This document shows positions 17,202-28,400 of a stretch of 64,000 bases of DNA, piece after piece (the stretch's first letter is position 1; every line of letters begins with the position of its first letter). Origin of the DNA: Rickettsia endosymbiont of Ceutorhynchus obstrictus (GTDB taxonomy: Bacteria; Pseudomonadota; Alphaproteobacteria; Rickettsiales; Rickettsiaceae); assembly GCF_964026565.1 (NCBI RefSeq), contig NZ_OZ032162.1, forward strand, positions 372,001 to 436,000, written 5' to 3'. The position numbers were made by a program, and so were the translations under genes. Below the pieces are notes generated by a model. That model searched no databases and was not told where the DNA came from. It saw only the letters and a program-made list of their open reading frames with translations.

Positions 17202-20200
17202 ATGTCAAAAATAAAAAGCCTTGGTAATGTAAGTGAGTCAAGATGTAATAATGCTTTTAATAGATACGATGATTTAGAATATCAATACCAATACGATGAT
17301 ATTATATATATAGGAAATAAATTGATTGAAGAATACAATTTATCATCATCTACTAAACCTATTATATTTATAAGTCCTCTAGGACAGGATAGAGATTCAG
17401 AAGGTATTAAAATTGAAGCATCTAATCTCTTAAGAAAAGCACAAAGTAATTTAGAGAATGAGCAAAAAGCAGTAGGTATATTTAATACAGGCGGTAATCA
17501 CTGGATAGCATATCTATTATTTAAGATAGAAGATTCGATTCAATGTCTTTATAAAGATTCTTTAGGAACTAAACGTAATGATTTTGAGCAAATTTTTGAA
17601 GAGGATTTTTATAAGGATAAAGATTATGTAGATAGTTCTATTCGATTAATAAATACTGAAGTTGAACAAATTTTAGAGTTTGAACCATTAATTGATAGTA
17701 CTCACCAACATGTGAGCTGCGGAATATTTGCTTTAAAGAATATGCTAGTATTAGCAGGAATTAATTCTTCTATACAATTCGAAAGTGTTCTGCAATTTTT
17801 TACTCCAGGAAATACAGAAGAAAGTTATACTCATTCTATAGTTGTTGCACGAAAAGAATTAGCGAAAAAATATTTTGGGGCAAAAATTGAAGAACTTAAG
17901 GCGGATTATGTTAGAAAAATAGTAGTGGATCATCATAATACTGAGGCAAATAAGTTAGCAGAAGTTATTGATATCTCGGAGAGAGAAATCGATGTTCGTT
18001 CATTATTACAAAATCCTTTAGAATACAGTTATGGAATTAATTATCCTGTTGCTGATAAGAAATTTCTAATAAATAAATTACAAAAGCTAGGAATAAAATA
18101 CAAAGAAATAGATAACGTATTTATAATAAAACCTATGGCATTTAGAATTGGTGCTAATGAAAAAATCAACAACCTAGTGACGATAATTCAATCTAATAAT
18201 AGCGATTTTAATCCAGCTCAAGAGATTAATCATTCCTCGTTCACCACGTTAATTTTCTTGCAATGTAGTGTTGAATCAAAGCTAAAACCCTTAGCAATAG
18301 AGATTTTGCAAAATTATGATATTGCCGTACCTGATTCCTTTAAAGTAACACCATCTCTAGAAATACTACCTGAACCAATAATAGAAAATGTTAGCGGTAA
18401 CATAGAGGAGATAAGAGCTATTGTAGAACAAGTGGTAAAATCAAAAGAATCAAATACTTATAAAATTGAAAAACTACAAGAAATAGAAAGCACTCAGTAT
18501 AAGCCTTTAATAAAAGAATTAGCTTATAAGACAGATAGTAATGAAACAAGCAATTTGATTATTATACTAAGCGATTTAGGTAAATTACATATAGAACTAG
18601 GTGGTTTAAGTGGGGAAGTAAAGTACTATACAGATGCAGCTGTTCTTTATAATTACGTTATAACTATCATGAATGCAGATAAAAGTTTGCAAAAGTTTCC
18701 TACTGTACTAGCTTCTTTAGAGCAAGGGGTCTTTCCATATTCACAGCTAAATATTATACAAAGTAAACTATTGAAAGCAGTTAAAGGTATTGAAGTTGAT
18801 AGTATAAAAGAGAAAAGAACCAAGATTATAGATAAGAATAGCATAGACCAAATATCGCATAAAGAGTTATTAGCGGAACTGCGAACTAAAATAAAAGCAA
18901 AAGTTACTGAAATAGAGGAAGTAAGATCAGCAAATTCTAAAGTAGAGACTAGAGAATATATAGAAATATCAAGAACTATATTTGAGGAAATAGCTACGGA
19001 GATGAAGCACTATCTTGCTTTACTATACAAAGAAGCAAAAGAAATATTAGAAGTGCCGCCATGTCAATATGCAATAATAGGATTGGGTTCAATGGCACTA
19101 AAGCAGATGACACCTTATTCTGATTTAGAGTTTGCAATTATCATTGAAAAATATACACCGGAAATAGTTACTTACTTTAGAAACTTAAGTCATTTAGTAC
19201 ATTTTAAGATGATCAATCTTGGGGAGACTATAATTCCTACTAGCAAGTATGGGGTTGACATGAGTCACTTAGTACATCAAGCAGTAAACTTTGATCTTGG
19301 AGGAAAGACTCCACTCGGTAGGGTTGACAAAGATAAACCGTATGATCTGATAGGTACAATTGATTGGTTAATACATTACGTACGTAATGATCAAAACAAA
19401 GCTATTCACATAGATAAAAACCTTCCTTATATTTTAGAGAAAGTCTGTTATATTTACGGGAATGAACAACTGGTTACAGCTTACAAAGCTGAAGTACAAA
19501 AGTTTTTACAACAAGACTATGAAACTACAGAAAAAGAATATCACGGCTTAAAGAATTATCAAGTTAGAGCACTGAAAGTACTTAAAGAAGGAGCTATAGA
19601 AATAAATTATCTACAAAAAGGAAATTCAGAGTTAAAGGATGTATCTTTTAAAGGAGATTTGCTGAAGTTAAATCCAGTTTTTAGTGATAGAGCGGAAGGA
19701 AAATTATTTGATGTCAAGCAGGAGATATATCGTTTACCGGACAGGATGCTTTATAATCTAGGAATGTATTATGGAATTGATGGAGATAGTGCCTGGGATA
19801 CAGTTGATAAGTTGTATAAACAAGGTATTATCAATCTAGAAGCTGCTAATAATCTACAAATGGCAATAACCTTTGCTACTACGCTCAGGCTTACCACCTA
19901 TAGTCATAATAACTGTCAAAGGGATGATATGTTTACATATCACCTAGCACTGGAACATTTGAGTGAAGAGGAAAGAGAAAGATATACAGAAAAGACGTTC
20001 TATATTGAGGATACGAAAGTATTACATGATTTTTACTATGTAATGCTGAGAGTAATAGAAATGGTAAAAGGCTTATGTGATGCTGAATCTCGTGAAAGCA
20101 TAGAAGAGTTACTAAGACAGGATAAGCTATATGACGATAACAATTATAACAAAGCTATGGTTCATGCTAGATTCTTAGAATATGATAGAGCTCTAGAATG

Positions 20201-23192
20201 CATGGAAGCTGCTAAAGCAAACAATCCTGAAGATTTAATGTTATTATATGATTTATATTTTTTATATCGAAAAACATCAAAATTAGAAAAAATTGATGAA
20301 ATTATGGAAAATATAATAAAAATACAACTTTATTCACGTATGCATGGTAATGGTAATATTGGCGGAGATGATCTTAGTATTGCTAATAGTTATGCTAATT
20401 TTGCTTTGGCAAACCAAGCTCAAGGAAAATTAGATCAAGCAATTAAGTGCCAAACTCTAGCATTAAATGTACAAAACAAAATTTACGAATCGAACCTAAA
20501 TAATGCCGATATTGCTGCTAGCTATAATAATTTAGCTAATATGTACGAAGCTCAAGGAAAATATGAATTAGCAATTTTCTATCAAAAAAAATCACTAGAT
20601 ATACATTTAGAAATTTTCAATCATGATTCTAACCATTTTGAGATTGCAGGTAACTATGATAGTTTAGGAAATATTTATTTAGATATAGAAAAATCAGATA
20701 ACGCAGTTGAATGTTATACTAAAGCACTTAATATCAGACTTAAGATTTATGGAAATCATCCTAATCATCCTGAAATAGCTGCTAGCTATAACAATTTAGG
20801 AAATGCATATCGCAGTCAAAGTAAATATGATTTAGCGTTGATTTACTTTCAGCATGCATTACAGATTCATCTTAAACTCTATGAATACAATCCAGAGCAT
20901 CACGGAACTGCCATTATCTATAATAGCTTAGGAAATGTGTATACAACTCTAAAGCAATATGAAAAGGCAATAAATTGTTACAATAAGGCCTTAGAGATAG
21001 ATCACAAGGTTTACAAATACATTCCAAACCATCCTCACCTTGCTTGTGATTACTATACTTTAGGAGCATATTATAAAGATATAGGAAATGTTTCTAAAGC
21101 AATTGAATGTCATTATACTGCTTTAAGGATGCGGCATGAAGCGTATCACACTAATCCTAATCATCCTGAGGTTGCAAGTAGCTATACCGCATTAGGATCA
21201 ATGTTGGAATATACTGCTGCAATTCAATACCATAACAAAGCATTAACAATATATAAGGAATGTTATAAGCAAAATCTAAATCATCCTAATATTGCTGGAG
21301 TTTATCATGATTTAGGAATTGTATTTTCGCAAAATGGTGAGCATATTAAAGCTGCTGAATATTGCGAATTAGCACGAGAAATTTTCTTAAAAGCTTATGA
21401 TACAAACCCAAACAATATAAATATTATTAATGTATGTAACAGTTTAGGTATTATATATGACGACATGGGTATGCAATATAAAGATAACACAAAATTTGAC
21501 CAAGCAATTCGTTATTATCAAGAAGCATTAGATATAAGGCTTAACATTTATCAAGACACTCCACACCTTGATCTTGTAAGAAGTTATAGTAATTTAATGA
21601 GAGTATATAAAAATAGTGATCAGCGTGATAAAATGTCAGAGTGTATTAAGAAAGCATTAGATATTACTACTAAACTTCACAGCGATAATATAACTACACC
21701 TCAAGACACTTTTATTAACAATAATTTACCTTCTCCCTCTTTAAAACAAATTACAGATGAAGAAACAATAGCAACACCCTATAATCAGTTGCAGATGTTA
21801 GAACTGCCGGATGATAATACTAACACTGCTAATGATTACAATAATTTAGGAGCAGATTATTTTCAAAAAAATCAATATCAGGAAGCAATTATTTACTTTA
21901 ACAAAGCATTAACGCTACCTACAACTTCTCCTCAAGAAAACTTACAGCAAGTGGTTAGTTGTAATTATTTAGGCATGGTATATCTAGCTACAAAGCAGTA
22001 TGACAAGGCGTTAGAATGTTATGGTCGTGCATTAAACATACAAAATAATCATAATCAACCTCATACTGCCGCTAGTTATTGTGGTTTAGGAATGGCTTAT
22101 TTTAGTCAGCATAAATATCAACAATCGATTGAATATTATCTAAAAGCATTAGACATACAACAGAAAATTCATACATCTTCCTCAGATTATATGCATATTG
22201 CAGGTACTTATCATAAATTAGGAGACGCATATGATCAGAGCGGGAATTATGCAGCAGCAATCGATTGTTTCCAAAAAGCAATTTTCCCTAACCCTTCGTT
22301 TCTTATATTCTATAAATTAGGATTATCATTATTACGTAATGGAAATTTTGAATTATCTAAAGATTACCTTGAGCAAGCTTTAGAAACCCCTAACATCTAT
22401 ATATTTCCCCAAAAAGTTCAGGACGTGCAAAAGCTGCTATCTTGCAATTTAGTACAATTAGGTAATATAGCATTACTAGAAGGCAATGTAGAGAAAGCAA
22501 TAATGTATTATAATGAGATAAATGAGAAATATACAAATATTAATTCTAGTGATTTTATAAGTTTACAACTTTCACATTCAGCTGTGGCTTATGAAAATTA
22601 TGCGTTATTAGCTGCAATAAATTGTCAGCTAGTACTACTAAAAGTTGATTCTAAATTGTGCCATGGAAATCATTATCATAATTTAGCTTGTTTTTATGCT
22701 GCCATAGATAATATAGAATTAGCCAATGAAACTTTTATTAAAGCTTTAAATCATCGTGAAGTAAAAGGAAGTTTGTATGCAGAATATGCTCAGTTCTTGA
22801 TTATTAACAAAGAAAATAAAGCTTTAGATATTAAAACTCATCTTATATCAAAATATCTATATACAGCTATGAGCAGCGATAATACTGAGGGCTTAGAATA
22901 TGGTATCTTAGAAAAAAACTCTATCTGTACTATATTAAAAAGTATTATAGAACAAGAAAATAAAGCTGTTAGGGTAAACCCTAAAATACTAGCGTATTAT
23001 TTACTGATTAAGTACCCCGAATATATATTTGAAAATGATAATATAAATACTCTATTAAAATCACTGCATGATTATTGTGATAGGCTACAAGATGAAGTAT
23101 CATTCAAACTTCTTGCGGATTGTTATAATAATATTGATAATGAAGAGAGTGTTATATTAGCCGGCTTAATAAGCTTAGAAAATAATTGGTAG
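17202..23192 (+). CDS. Giant CE-clan protease / nucleotidyltransferase-like / TPR protein
   Basis: The 1,996-residue protein has three recognisable parts. Residues about 60-190 look like a CE-clan (Ulp1/C48-type) cysteine protease: 'GNHWIAYLL' with His100, 'YKDSLG' with Asp119 and 'HVSCGIFALKN' with Cys173, the order of the His-Asp-Cys triad of ubiquitin-like proteases. Residues about 615-730 contain 'IGLGSMALKQMTPYSDLEFA', matching the GS...DxE core of polymerase-beta-type nucleotidyltransferases. From about 1050 to 1810 there are about 15 tetratricopeptide repeats of 44 residues with 'IAASYNNLGN' and 'NHPE' landmarks, as in kinesin-light-chain-like TPRs. No signal peptide is seen. Similar modular proteins in Rickettsia and Wolbachia are candidate secreted toxins or reproductive-manipulation factors. 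The SecA-like gene is immediately upstream. Host targets are unknown. Confidence 0.75.
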   Translation: MSKIKSLGNVSESRCNNAFNRYDDLEYQYQYDDIIYIGNKLIEEYNLSSSTKPIIFISPLGQDRDSEGIKIEASNLLRKAQSNLENEQKAVGIFNTGGNHWIAYLLFKIEDSIQCLYKDSLGTKRNDFEQIFEEDFYKDKDYVDSSIRLINTEVEQILEFEPLIDSTHQHVSCGIFALKNMLVLAGINSSIQFESVLQFFTPGNTEESYTHSIVVARKELAKKYFGAKIEELKADYVRKIVVDHHNTEANKLAEVIDISEREIDVRSLLQNPLEYSYGINYPVADKKFLINKLQKLGIKYKEIDNVFIIKPMAFRIGANEKINNLVTIIQSNNSDFNPAQEINHSSFTTLIFLQCSVESKLKPLAIEILQNYDIAVPDSFKVTPSLEILPEPIIENVSGNIEEIRAIVEQVVKSKESNTYKIEKLQEIESTQYKPLIKELAYKTDSNETSNLIIILSDLGKLHIELGGLSGEVKYYTDAAVLYNYVITIMNADKSLQKFPTVLASLEQGVFPYSQLNIIQSKLLKAVKGIEVDSIKEKRTKIIDKNSIDQISHKELLAELRTKIKAKVTEIEEVRSANSKVETREYIEISRTIFEEIATEMKHYLALLYKEAKEILEVPPCQYAIIGLGSMALKQMTPYSDLEFAIIIEKYTPEIVTYFRNLSHLVHFKMINLGETIIPTSKYGVDMSHLVHQAVNFDLGGKTPLGRVDKDKPYDLIGTIDWLIHYVRNDQNKAIHIDKNLPYILEKVCYIYGNEQLVTAYKAEVQKFLQQDYETTEKEYHGLKNYQVRALKVLKEGAIEINYLQKGNSELKDVSFKGDLLKLNPVFSDRAEGKLFDVKQEIYRLPDRMLYNLGMYYGIDGDSAWDTVDKLYKQGIINLEAANNLQMAITFATTLRLTTYSHNNCQRDDMFTYHLALEHLSEEERERYTEKTFYIEDTKVLHDFYYVMLRVIEMVKGLCDAESRESIEELLRQDKLYDDNNYNKAMVHARFLEYDRALECMEAAKANNPEDLMLLYDLYFLYRKTSKLEKIDEIMENIIKIQLYSRMHGNGNIGGDDLSIANSYANFALANQAQGKLDQAIKCQTLALNVQNKIYESNLNNADIAASYNNLANMYEAQGKYELAIFYQKKSLDIHLEIFNHDSNHFEIAGNYDSLGNIYLDIEKSDNAVECYTKALNIRLKIYGNHPNHPEIAASYNNLGNAYRSQSKYDLALIYFQHALQIHLKLYEYNPEHHGTAIIYNSLGNVYTTLKQYEKAINCYNKALEIDHKVYKYIPNHPHLACDYYTLGAYYKDIGNVSKAIECHYTALRMRHEAYHTNPNHPEVASSYTALGSMLEYTAAIQYHNKALTIYKECYKQNLNHPNIAGVYHDLGIVFSQNGEHIKAAEYCELAREIFLKAYDTNPNNINIINVCNSLGIIYDDMGMQYKDNTKFDQAIRYYQEALDIRLNIYQDTPHLDLVRSYSNLMRVYKNSDQRDKMSECIKKALDITTKLHSDNITTPQDTFINNNLPSPSLKQITDEETIATPYNQLQMLELPDDNTNTANDYNNLGADYFQKNQYQEAIIYFNKALTLPTTSPQENLQQVVSCNYLGMVYLATKQYDKALECYGRALNIQNNHNQPHTAASYCGLGMAYFSQHKYQQSIEYYLKALDIQQKIHTSSSDYMHIAGTYHKLGDAYDQSGNYAAAIDCFQKAIFPNPSFLIFYKLGLSLLRNGNFELSKDYLEQALETPNIYIFPQKVQDVQKLLSCNLVQLGNIALLEGNVEKAIMYYNEINEKYTNINSSDFISLQLSHSAVAYENYALLAAINCQLVLLKVDSKLCHGNHYHNLACFYAAIDNIELANETFIKALNHREVKGSLYAEYAQFLIINKENKALDIKTHLISKYLYTAMSSDNTEGLEYGILEKNSICTILKSIIEQENKAVRVNPKILAYYLLIKYPEYIFENDNINTLLKSLHDYCDRLQDEVSFKLLADCYNNIDNEESVILAGLISLENNW

Positions 23193-23303
23193 ACAATGTT
23201 GTACTTCTCATTGAAAGAGATCTATTTTCCATAAGGTAGATTATCTATTTTTAATAGAAAGATTATGCAAAACTCAAATTAATATTTAATATTATAGTAA
23301 AGT

Positions 23304-23723
23304 TTATGTTTGTAAGATACCATCTAAATTTTCTGTAATTTTTGTTGGTTCCTCTAAAATATTCAAAATTTCGGTAGCACAATAAATCTTATCTCTTTTT
23401 CCAGTAGAGGTTTGTAAAATAATTCCTAATTTTTCTAGTTTATTTATTGCTCGTTGAGCAGTTGTAAATGCCACTCCAAATTTTTTTGATGTATTGTTTA
23501 TGGTGCAAAAAGGTGATACTGCCAAATTTTTTATGATTTCTTGACCTATACTGTTAAAACGATTATCGCCTACTTTAATCTGCCATTTTACAATTAATGC
23601 ATTAATACGTTCAGCTCGTGACAATACATCTAAGCCTTGAACAATAACACCGTTTAAAAAATATATAAGCCATTCATTCCATGTACCTTTACTACTTAGG
23701 GTTTTACTGCATATCTGGGCCAA
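23304..23723 (-). pseudogene. C-terminal part of a Fic-family protein
   Basis: The fragment reads 'SSKGTWNEWLIYFLNGV' followed by a helical linker and a winged-helix-like 'TTAQRAINKLEKLGIILQ'. In Fic-family proteins this stretch lies directly behind the catalytic HPFxxGNGR motif and ends in a winged helix. The catalytic core is missing; upstream DNA instead leads into a resolvase fragment 40 bases away. AMPylation activity is therefore not expected. The local ATG is fortuitous. Confidence 0.65.
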
Positions 23724-23763
23724 ACTGGCAATGAGCTACAAATTACAAGTTTGAGGTAGGCAC

Positions 23764-24128
23764 TTATAAGGTAATATATCTATAAAAGCTCGCTCTAGAT
23801 ATTTTCAAAGTTTCACAAATATCGCCTATACTCATACCATGATTTTTATGCATCTTCTTAGCAGTAAGCACCTTAGGATTAGTGTTTTCAATTTTCTTGC
23901 GTCCACCTTTTCTACCTCTCACTCTAGCTGCATCAAGTCCAGCTTTAGTTCTTTCCTGGATAAGTCTTCGTTCAAATTGAGCGAGTGATGAGAATATATT
24001 AAAAATTAGTTCTCCAGATGCGGTGGTAGTATCAATAGAGCCATCACAAATAGACTTAAAACCTATTTTTTTTTGTCTTAGATATTCAACAAGTAATACC
24101 AAATGATGCATAGAGCGACCTAATCGGG
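23764..24128 (-). pseudogene. C-terminal part of a serine recombinase (TnpR/resolvase family)
   Basis: Reading on the minus strand gives 'RLGRSMHHLVLLVEYL', 'GELIFNIFSSLAQFERRL', 'RVRGRKGGRKK' and a C-terminal helix-turn-helix ('SIGDICETLKISRASFYRYI'), the order of Tn3-type resolvases after their catalytic N-terminus. The first 65 or so residues, including the nucleophilic serine, are absent: upstream of 'RLGRS' the sequence becomes the 3' end of a group II intron. The intron therefore seems to have inserted into this resolvase gene, and the 5' exon was later lost. Confidence 0.7.
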
Positions 24129-24129
24129 G

Positions 24130-24633
24130 TCTAGGGTGAGTAGGACGACTGGATCACTCCAGCCGAACCCTCCTCAGAACCGGACTTGCAGAACTACCGC
24201 ATCCGGCTCCCGATAAATCAGCGTCCCCACGCATTTTCAGTGATTATTGAAACATCGATTTTGTAACCCACTTGGTAGGAAATCCCAACGCTTTTACCGT
24301 TCTTAGTACTACCTCCCATGTAATATGCTTCCTTCCACCTCTTCGATTTAGCCACTTGTAAATTAAGTATTTAGACTTTTCAAGAAATTGGCGTATGCTA
24401 TGCTTATTGTCGGATATACCGTGATAGTTAACCCATCCTCTGACTCCACTAATAACTGCTAGAAGAACTTGATTCTTACTTTGCGCATTAAGGTTGTTCA
24501 TTAGGAATATTCTCATGCCCTTGAGTTTTGCTGAGAAGCGGTCTTTGCGGCTTGTATATTTAAGCCTGTGTTTCCCACTCCTCGACTTACCCCAATAACA
24601 TGTGAAGCCAAGAAAATCAAAAGTCTTTAACTT
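24130..24633 (-). mobile_element. 3' fragment of a second group II intron
   Basis: On the minus strand the end of a reverse transcriptase is followed at about 24166-24212 by a sequence with the hallmark of intron domain V (GAGCCGGATGCGGTAG ... CCGGTTCTGAGGAGGG) and a domain VI hairpin ending near CCTACTCACCCTA at about 24130. This is the genuine 3' end of the intron, next to a resolvase exon. The 5' side stops abruptly at the inverted repeat of the Tn3-family transposon at 24634, so most of the intron is missing. Confidence 0.75.
24244..24633 (-). pseudogene. C-terminal reverse transcriptase/maturase fragment
   Basis: The frame reads 'KTFDFLGFTCYWGKSRSGKH' from the transposon edge and continues to 'GWVNYHGISDNKHSIRQFLE' and 'LIYKWLNRRGGRKHITWEV', the normal maturase C-terminus. 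It is homologous to the protein at 12631-13851 and shows what that copy has lost. The start at 24516 is only an internal Met. The N-terminal two thirds are missing. Confidence 0.7.
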
Positions 24634-24671
24634 GGGTGTCTGACGGGAAACCCCAGATTTTTCCGATGGCT
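24634..24671 (+). repeat. Left terminal inverted repeat of the Tn3-family transposon
   Basis: It begins GGGTGTCTGACGGGA and pairs with 28776-28813. It directly abuts the reverse transcriptase fragment. Confidence 0.85.
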
Positions 24672-24688
24672 TTAAATGCCTGTTACCC

Positions 24689-25360
24689 TTAACCTTTAAC
24701 CAGTTTACTGGTTGGCAAATTGCTTATAATTTGTTCTTTAATCTTCCTTTTATTTAAATATTTATTTAAAGATAGGGAATTCATATACCCCATATAATTT
24801 GCTATTTTACGTACAGACAAACTATAAGATAACAGTTCTTTAATTTTCTCTAAATCTTTATCAAATTTACTTTTCTGTATGGTACCTAAAGGTTTCCCAA
24901 GCCGAATACCACTAGCCTTTTTAGCTGCCAAAGCATCTTTTGTTCTTAGGCTTACCATGTCACGTTCCAACTCAGCAAATAAGGAGAAAAAGGTAACCAT
25001 AATTTTAGACGTAATATCGTATTCAGTACCTTTAATTATAATATTTTGCTTTATAATTATTAGTTTGATTCTATTTTTTATCAGGTTATTTACCAAATCT
25101 ATTACTTCTGAAGTGCTTCTACCTAATCTGCTAAGTTCAGTAACTATTAATGTATTGGCAGAACCTAATTTTTGGATTAGTTCATCTATGCGTCTTTGCT
25201 TTGGAGTTTTATGTGAAGATAGCTGAACCTCAATAAATTCATCAACTTTAAGATTATTCTGATTTGTATAAGATAAAATCTCGTGTCGTTGATTTGTTAA
25301 ATCCTGTTTATTAGTTGAAGTTCTAATATAACCGATGGTTTTTGCTGTATTTTGAACCAT
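24689..25360 (-). CDS. tnpR: Serine recombinase, transposon resolvase
   Basis: The N-terminal catalytic domain reads 'TIGYIRTSTNKQDLTNQ' with the serine nucleophile in 'RTST', followed by 'IVTELSRLGRSTSEVIDLV', 'MVTFFSLFAELERDMVSLR' and 'GIRLGKPLG', the standard resolvase/invertase order. A C-terminal helix-turn-helix ('YSLSVRKIANYMG') binds the res site. I start it at the ATG at 25360, since resolvases normally begin just before the IGYxR strand; an upstream ATG at 25387 would add nine residues. It is divergent from the transposase and separated by a short spacer with an inverted repeat, the usual Tn3-type arrangement for resolving cointegrates. Confidence 0.85.
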   Translation of the reverse strand: MVQNTAKTIGYIRTSTNKQDLTNQRHEILSYTNQNNLKVDEFIEVQLSSHKTPKQRRIDELIQKLGSANTLIVTELSRLGRSTSEVIDLVNNLIKNRIKLIIIKQNIIIKGTEYDITSKIMVTFFSLFAELERDMVSLRTKDALAAKKASGIRLGKPLGTIQKSKFDKDLEKIKELLSYSLSVRKIANYMGYMNSLSLNKYLNKRKIKEQIISNLPTSKLVKG

Positions 25361-25447
25361 AATTACTCTTAACCTTAAAAACGTCATAAATGGTATATAA
25401 CATATAGTATTATATATTAATATTTAATATATTTAATTCCAGTATGT

Positions 25448-25463
25448 GATAACGAACGTTATC
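25448..25463. promoter_or_regulatory. Inverted repeat in the tnpR-tnpA spacer, probable res subsite or operator
   Basis: GATAACG-AA-CGTTATC is a perfect inverted repeat between the two divergent transposition genes, where Tn3-family elements place res. Only one clear dyad was seen, so subsite structure is unresolved. Confidence 0.5.
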
Positions 25464-25493
25464 GGGCATAAATAATACAGGCTAAAATAAATT

Positions 25494-28400
25494 ATGCCTA
25501 CTAAAGATAGAAATTTGGTTCTTTTCTCAGAAACCGAAAAATTTGCGTTGTATGCAGTACCTGATTTTGATGACAAACAACGCCGTGAGTATTTTAGTTT
25601 TTCTGAAAATGAATTACATCTTATTATGCACGGTCAACATCTTCATGTTAATATTTATTGTGCACTACAAATAGGTTATTTCAAAGCCAAAAAAATATTC
25701 TTTCAACTATCTTGGAAAAAGATAATATCAGAAGATTTACAATTTATTCTAAGCCATTACTTTCCAGGAATGACCTTTACTGGGATGGATATAACCAGAT
25801 ACCAATACTATAATCAACGTAAAGAAATTGCCAACTTGTTTTGTTATAGACTGTGGTCTAAAGAATTCATGTCAATGCTCCACAAACAAGCCATTCAAAT
25901 AATAAAACGTGATACTTCCCCTAACTTTATAGCACATGCTTTGGTAATTTTTCTGGATAATATTAAGGTTGTTCGACCTGCCTATACTACGCTGCAAGTT
26001 ATAGTCACCAAAAGCCTTGTAGAGGAACGTAGGCGTATCAGTGCTATAATTGATAAGGAGCTTGGTACTGAGCATAAAACACAACTGGATCAGTTACTGA
26101 TACATGAAGATAACGTCTCAAAGTTGGCTGGTTTTAAGCAGGATGCCAAGAATTTTGGCTTCAAAATGATGCTAAGGGAACGGCAGAAGCATAATACCCT
26201 GGAACCATTATACCAAATAGCTATAAAGCTCTTACCCAAACTGGAAATTTCAAGGCAGAATATAGATAACTATGTTAATCTTGCCAATCATTATACAATC
26301 CGCGACTTACGTGAATTAAAATATAATCAGGGTTACTTATACATTTTATGTTATGTTCTAAAACGTTATCAGCAATTAAATGATAATTTGATTGAAGCTT
26401 TTATCTATCATTTCAAGAAGATTAACAAAACCATTCAGGACAGGGTAAGTGTTCATTTTACCGATGACGTTACAGAATCTCAGGAAAAAATTGGCGATCT
26501 ACTACTGCTTTACGTTGATGAGCAGTTTAACGATACAACCTTATTTACTGAAGTACAGGATTGTGCTTTTAAAATTATGCCCAAGGATATAATCCTGGAT
26601 CTTGGGAACAAAATGTTAAATAAGCCTCGCCGGAAAAAAGAATTTAAATGGCAGGAAGTTGATAAATTACATAAAACCTGTAAAAAGAATTTACGTCCTT
26701 TATTTATGAAACTCGGTTTTTCCAGCGAAGACGCCAATAACCCATGGCTTAAATCAGCTTACTGGTTACAGGAAGTATTTGCAAATAACCAAAAGCTTCA
26801 TGATCGGCCTTATCATGAATGCATTGAAGACACAATACCCAAGCATTTACAGCGTTATCTTCTGAACAATGATACTCCAGAAAACAGAAATCTTAATAGC
26901 GGACGTTATGAATATTGGATTTATTCTCAAATTAGCAAACAAATCTATAATGGCGGATTGTATATTGAGAATAGTTTTAATCACCGCTGTTTTAACCATG
27001 AATTAGTACCTGTTGACCAAAAGAGAGATATTTTAAATGACTTAAATATTCCATGGCTGCAACTGCCAATCCAGCAGCATTTAGATGATCTAACAAAAGA
27101 ATTACATGATTTATGGCTGCTCTTTAATAAAAACCTCAAACAGAATAAATTTTCTCATTTAAAATACGATTACAGAAAACAAAAGCTTAACTGGAATAAA
27201 ATTAAAGCTAATAAAAATGAAAAATTACAAAATAAATTCTTTAAACAACTACCATTCTGCGATATTAGCGACCTGTTGATCTTTGTTAATGATAACTGTC
27301 GATTTATGTCAGCTTTTACTCCCCTGCAACCTCGTTACTTTAAACACGATGCAGATAATAAGGAAAAACTAATAGCTACAATCCTTGCTCAGGCTTTTAA
27401 CCATGGTAATTACAAGATGTCTCAAGTTAGCGATGTCTCTTACCGTTCGCTTGAGACAATTTATCAACAGTATTTACGTTTATCGACACTAAAAAAAGCA
27501 AACGACATAATAAGTAACTCTATTTCAAGGCTACCGATTTTTCCTTACTATTCTTTAGATTTAGAGCTGCTTTATAGTAGTGTTGACGGGCAAAAATTTG
27601 AACTAGATACACCAAATATCAAAGCTCGCTACTCACGTAAGTATTTGCGTGAAGGTCAAGGAGTTAGTGCTTATACTATCCTGGCAAACCACGTACCTTT
27701 GCAGTGTGAGCTTATTGGTAGCCACGAACATGAAAGTTATTATGCTTTTGATATCTGGTACAATAATACTTCAGACATAATCCCAGATACAATTACAGGG
27801 GATATGCACGTTACAAACAAAGCAAATTTTGCCATAACCAAGTGGTTTGGGGTACAGTTAAATCCAAGGTTTACAAACCTTAATGCTCAACTAAAGAACC
27901 TTTATTGTGCAGACAATATTGTAAAATATTCAAACTGTTTGGTTAAACCTGTATCCCAAATTAATCTTAAGGTTATTGTTGAGCAAAAAAGTAATATTGA
28001 CCAGTTAGTTGCAACTTTAGCTCTTAAGGATATAAGCCAGGCCAATCTAATTAAAAAATTATGTCATTTACCATCAGAAAATCCATTAAGAAAAGCCGTG
28101 TTTGAATATGATAAACTAATACGAAGTATTTATACTTTAAAATATATGATGAATGTCCAACTACAAAAAAATATACATAAATCCCAAAATAGGATTGAGT
28201 CATACCATAAACTACGGGCTGCTATTGCAAAAGTCGGAGGGAAAAAGCAATTATACGGCAAAACCGATATTGATATAGAAATAAGTAATCAATGCGGTAG
28301 ACTTATTGCTAATGCAATTATTTACTATAACTCTATAATTTTATCTGGAATTCTTGGGAAATATGGGATTCAACCCGGCAATAAAAAAGCATTAACAATC

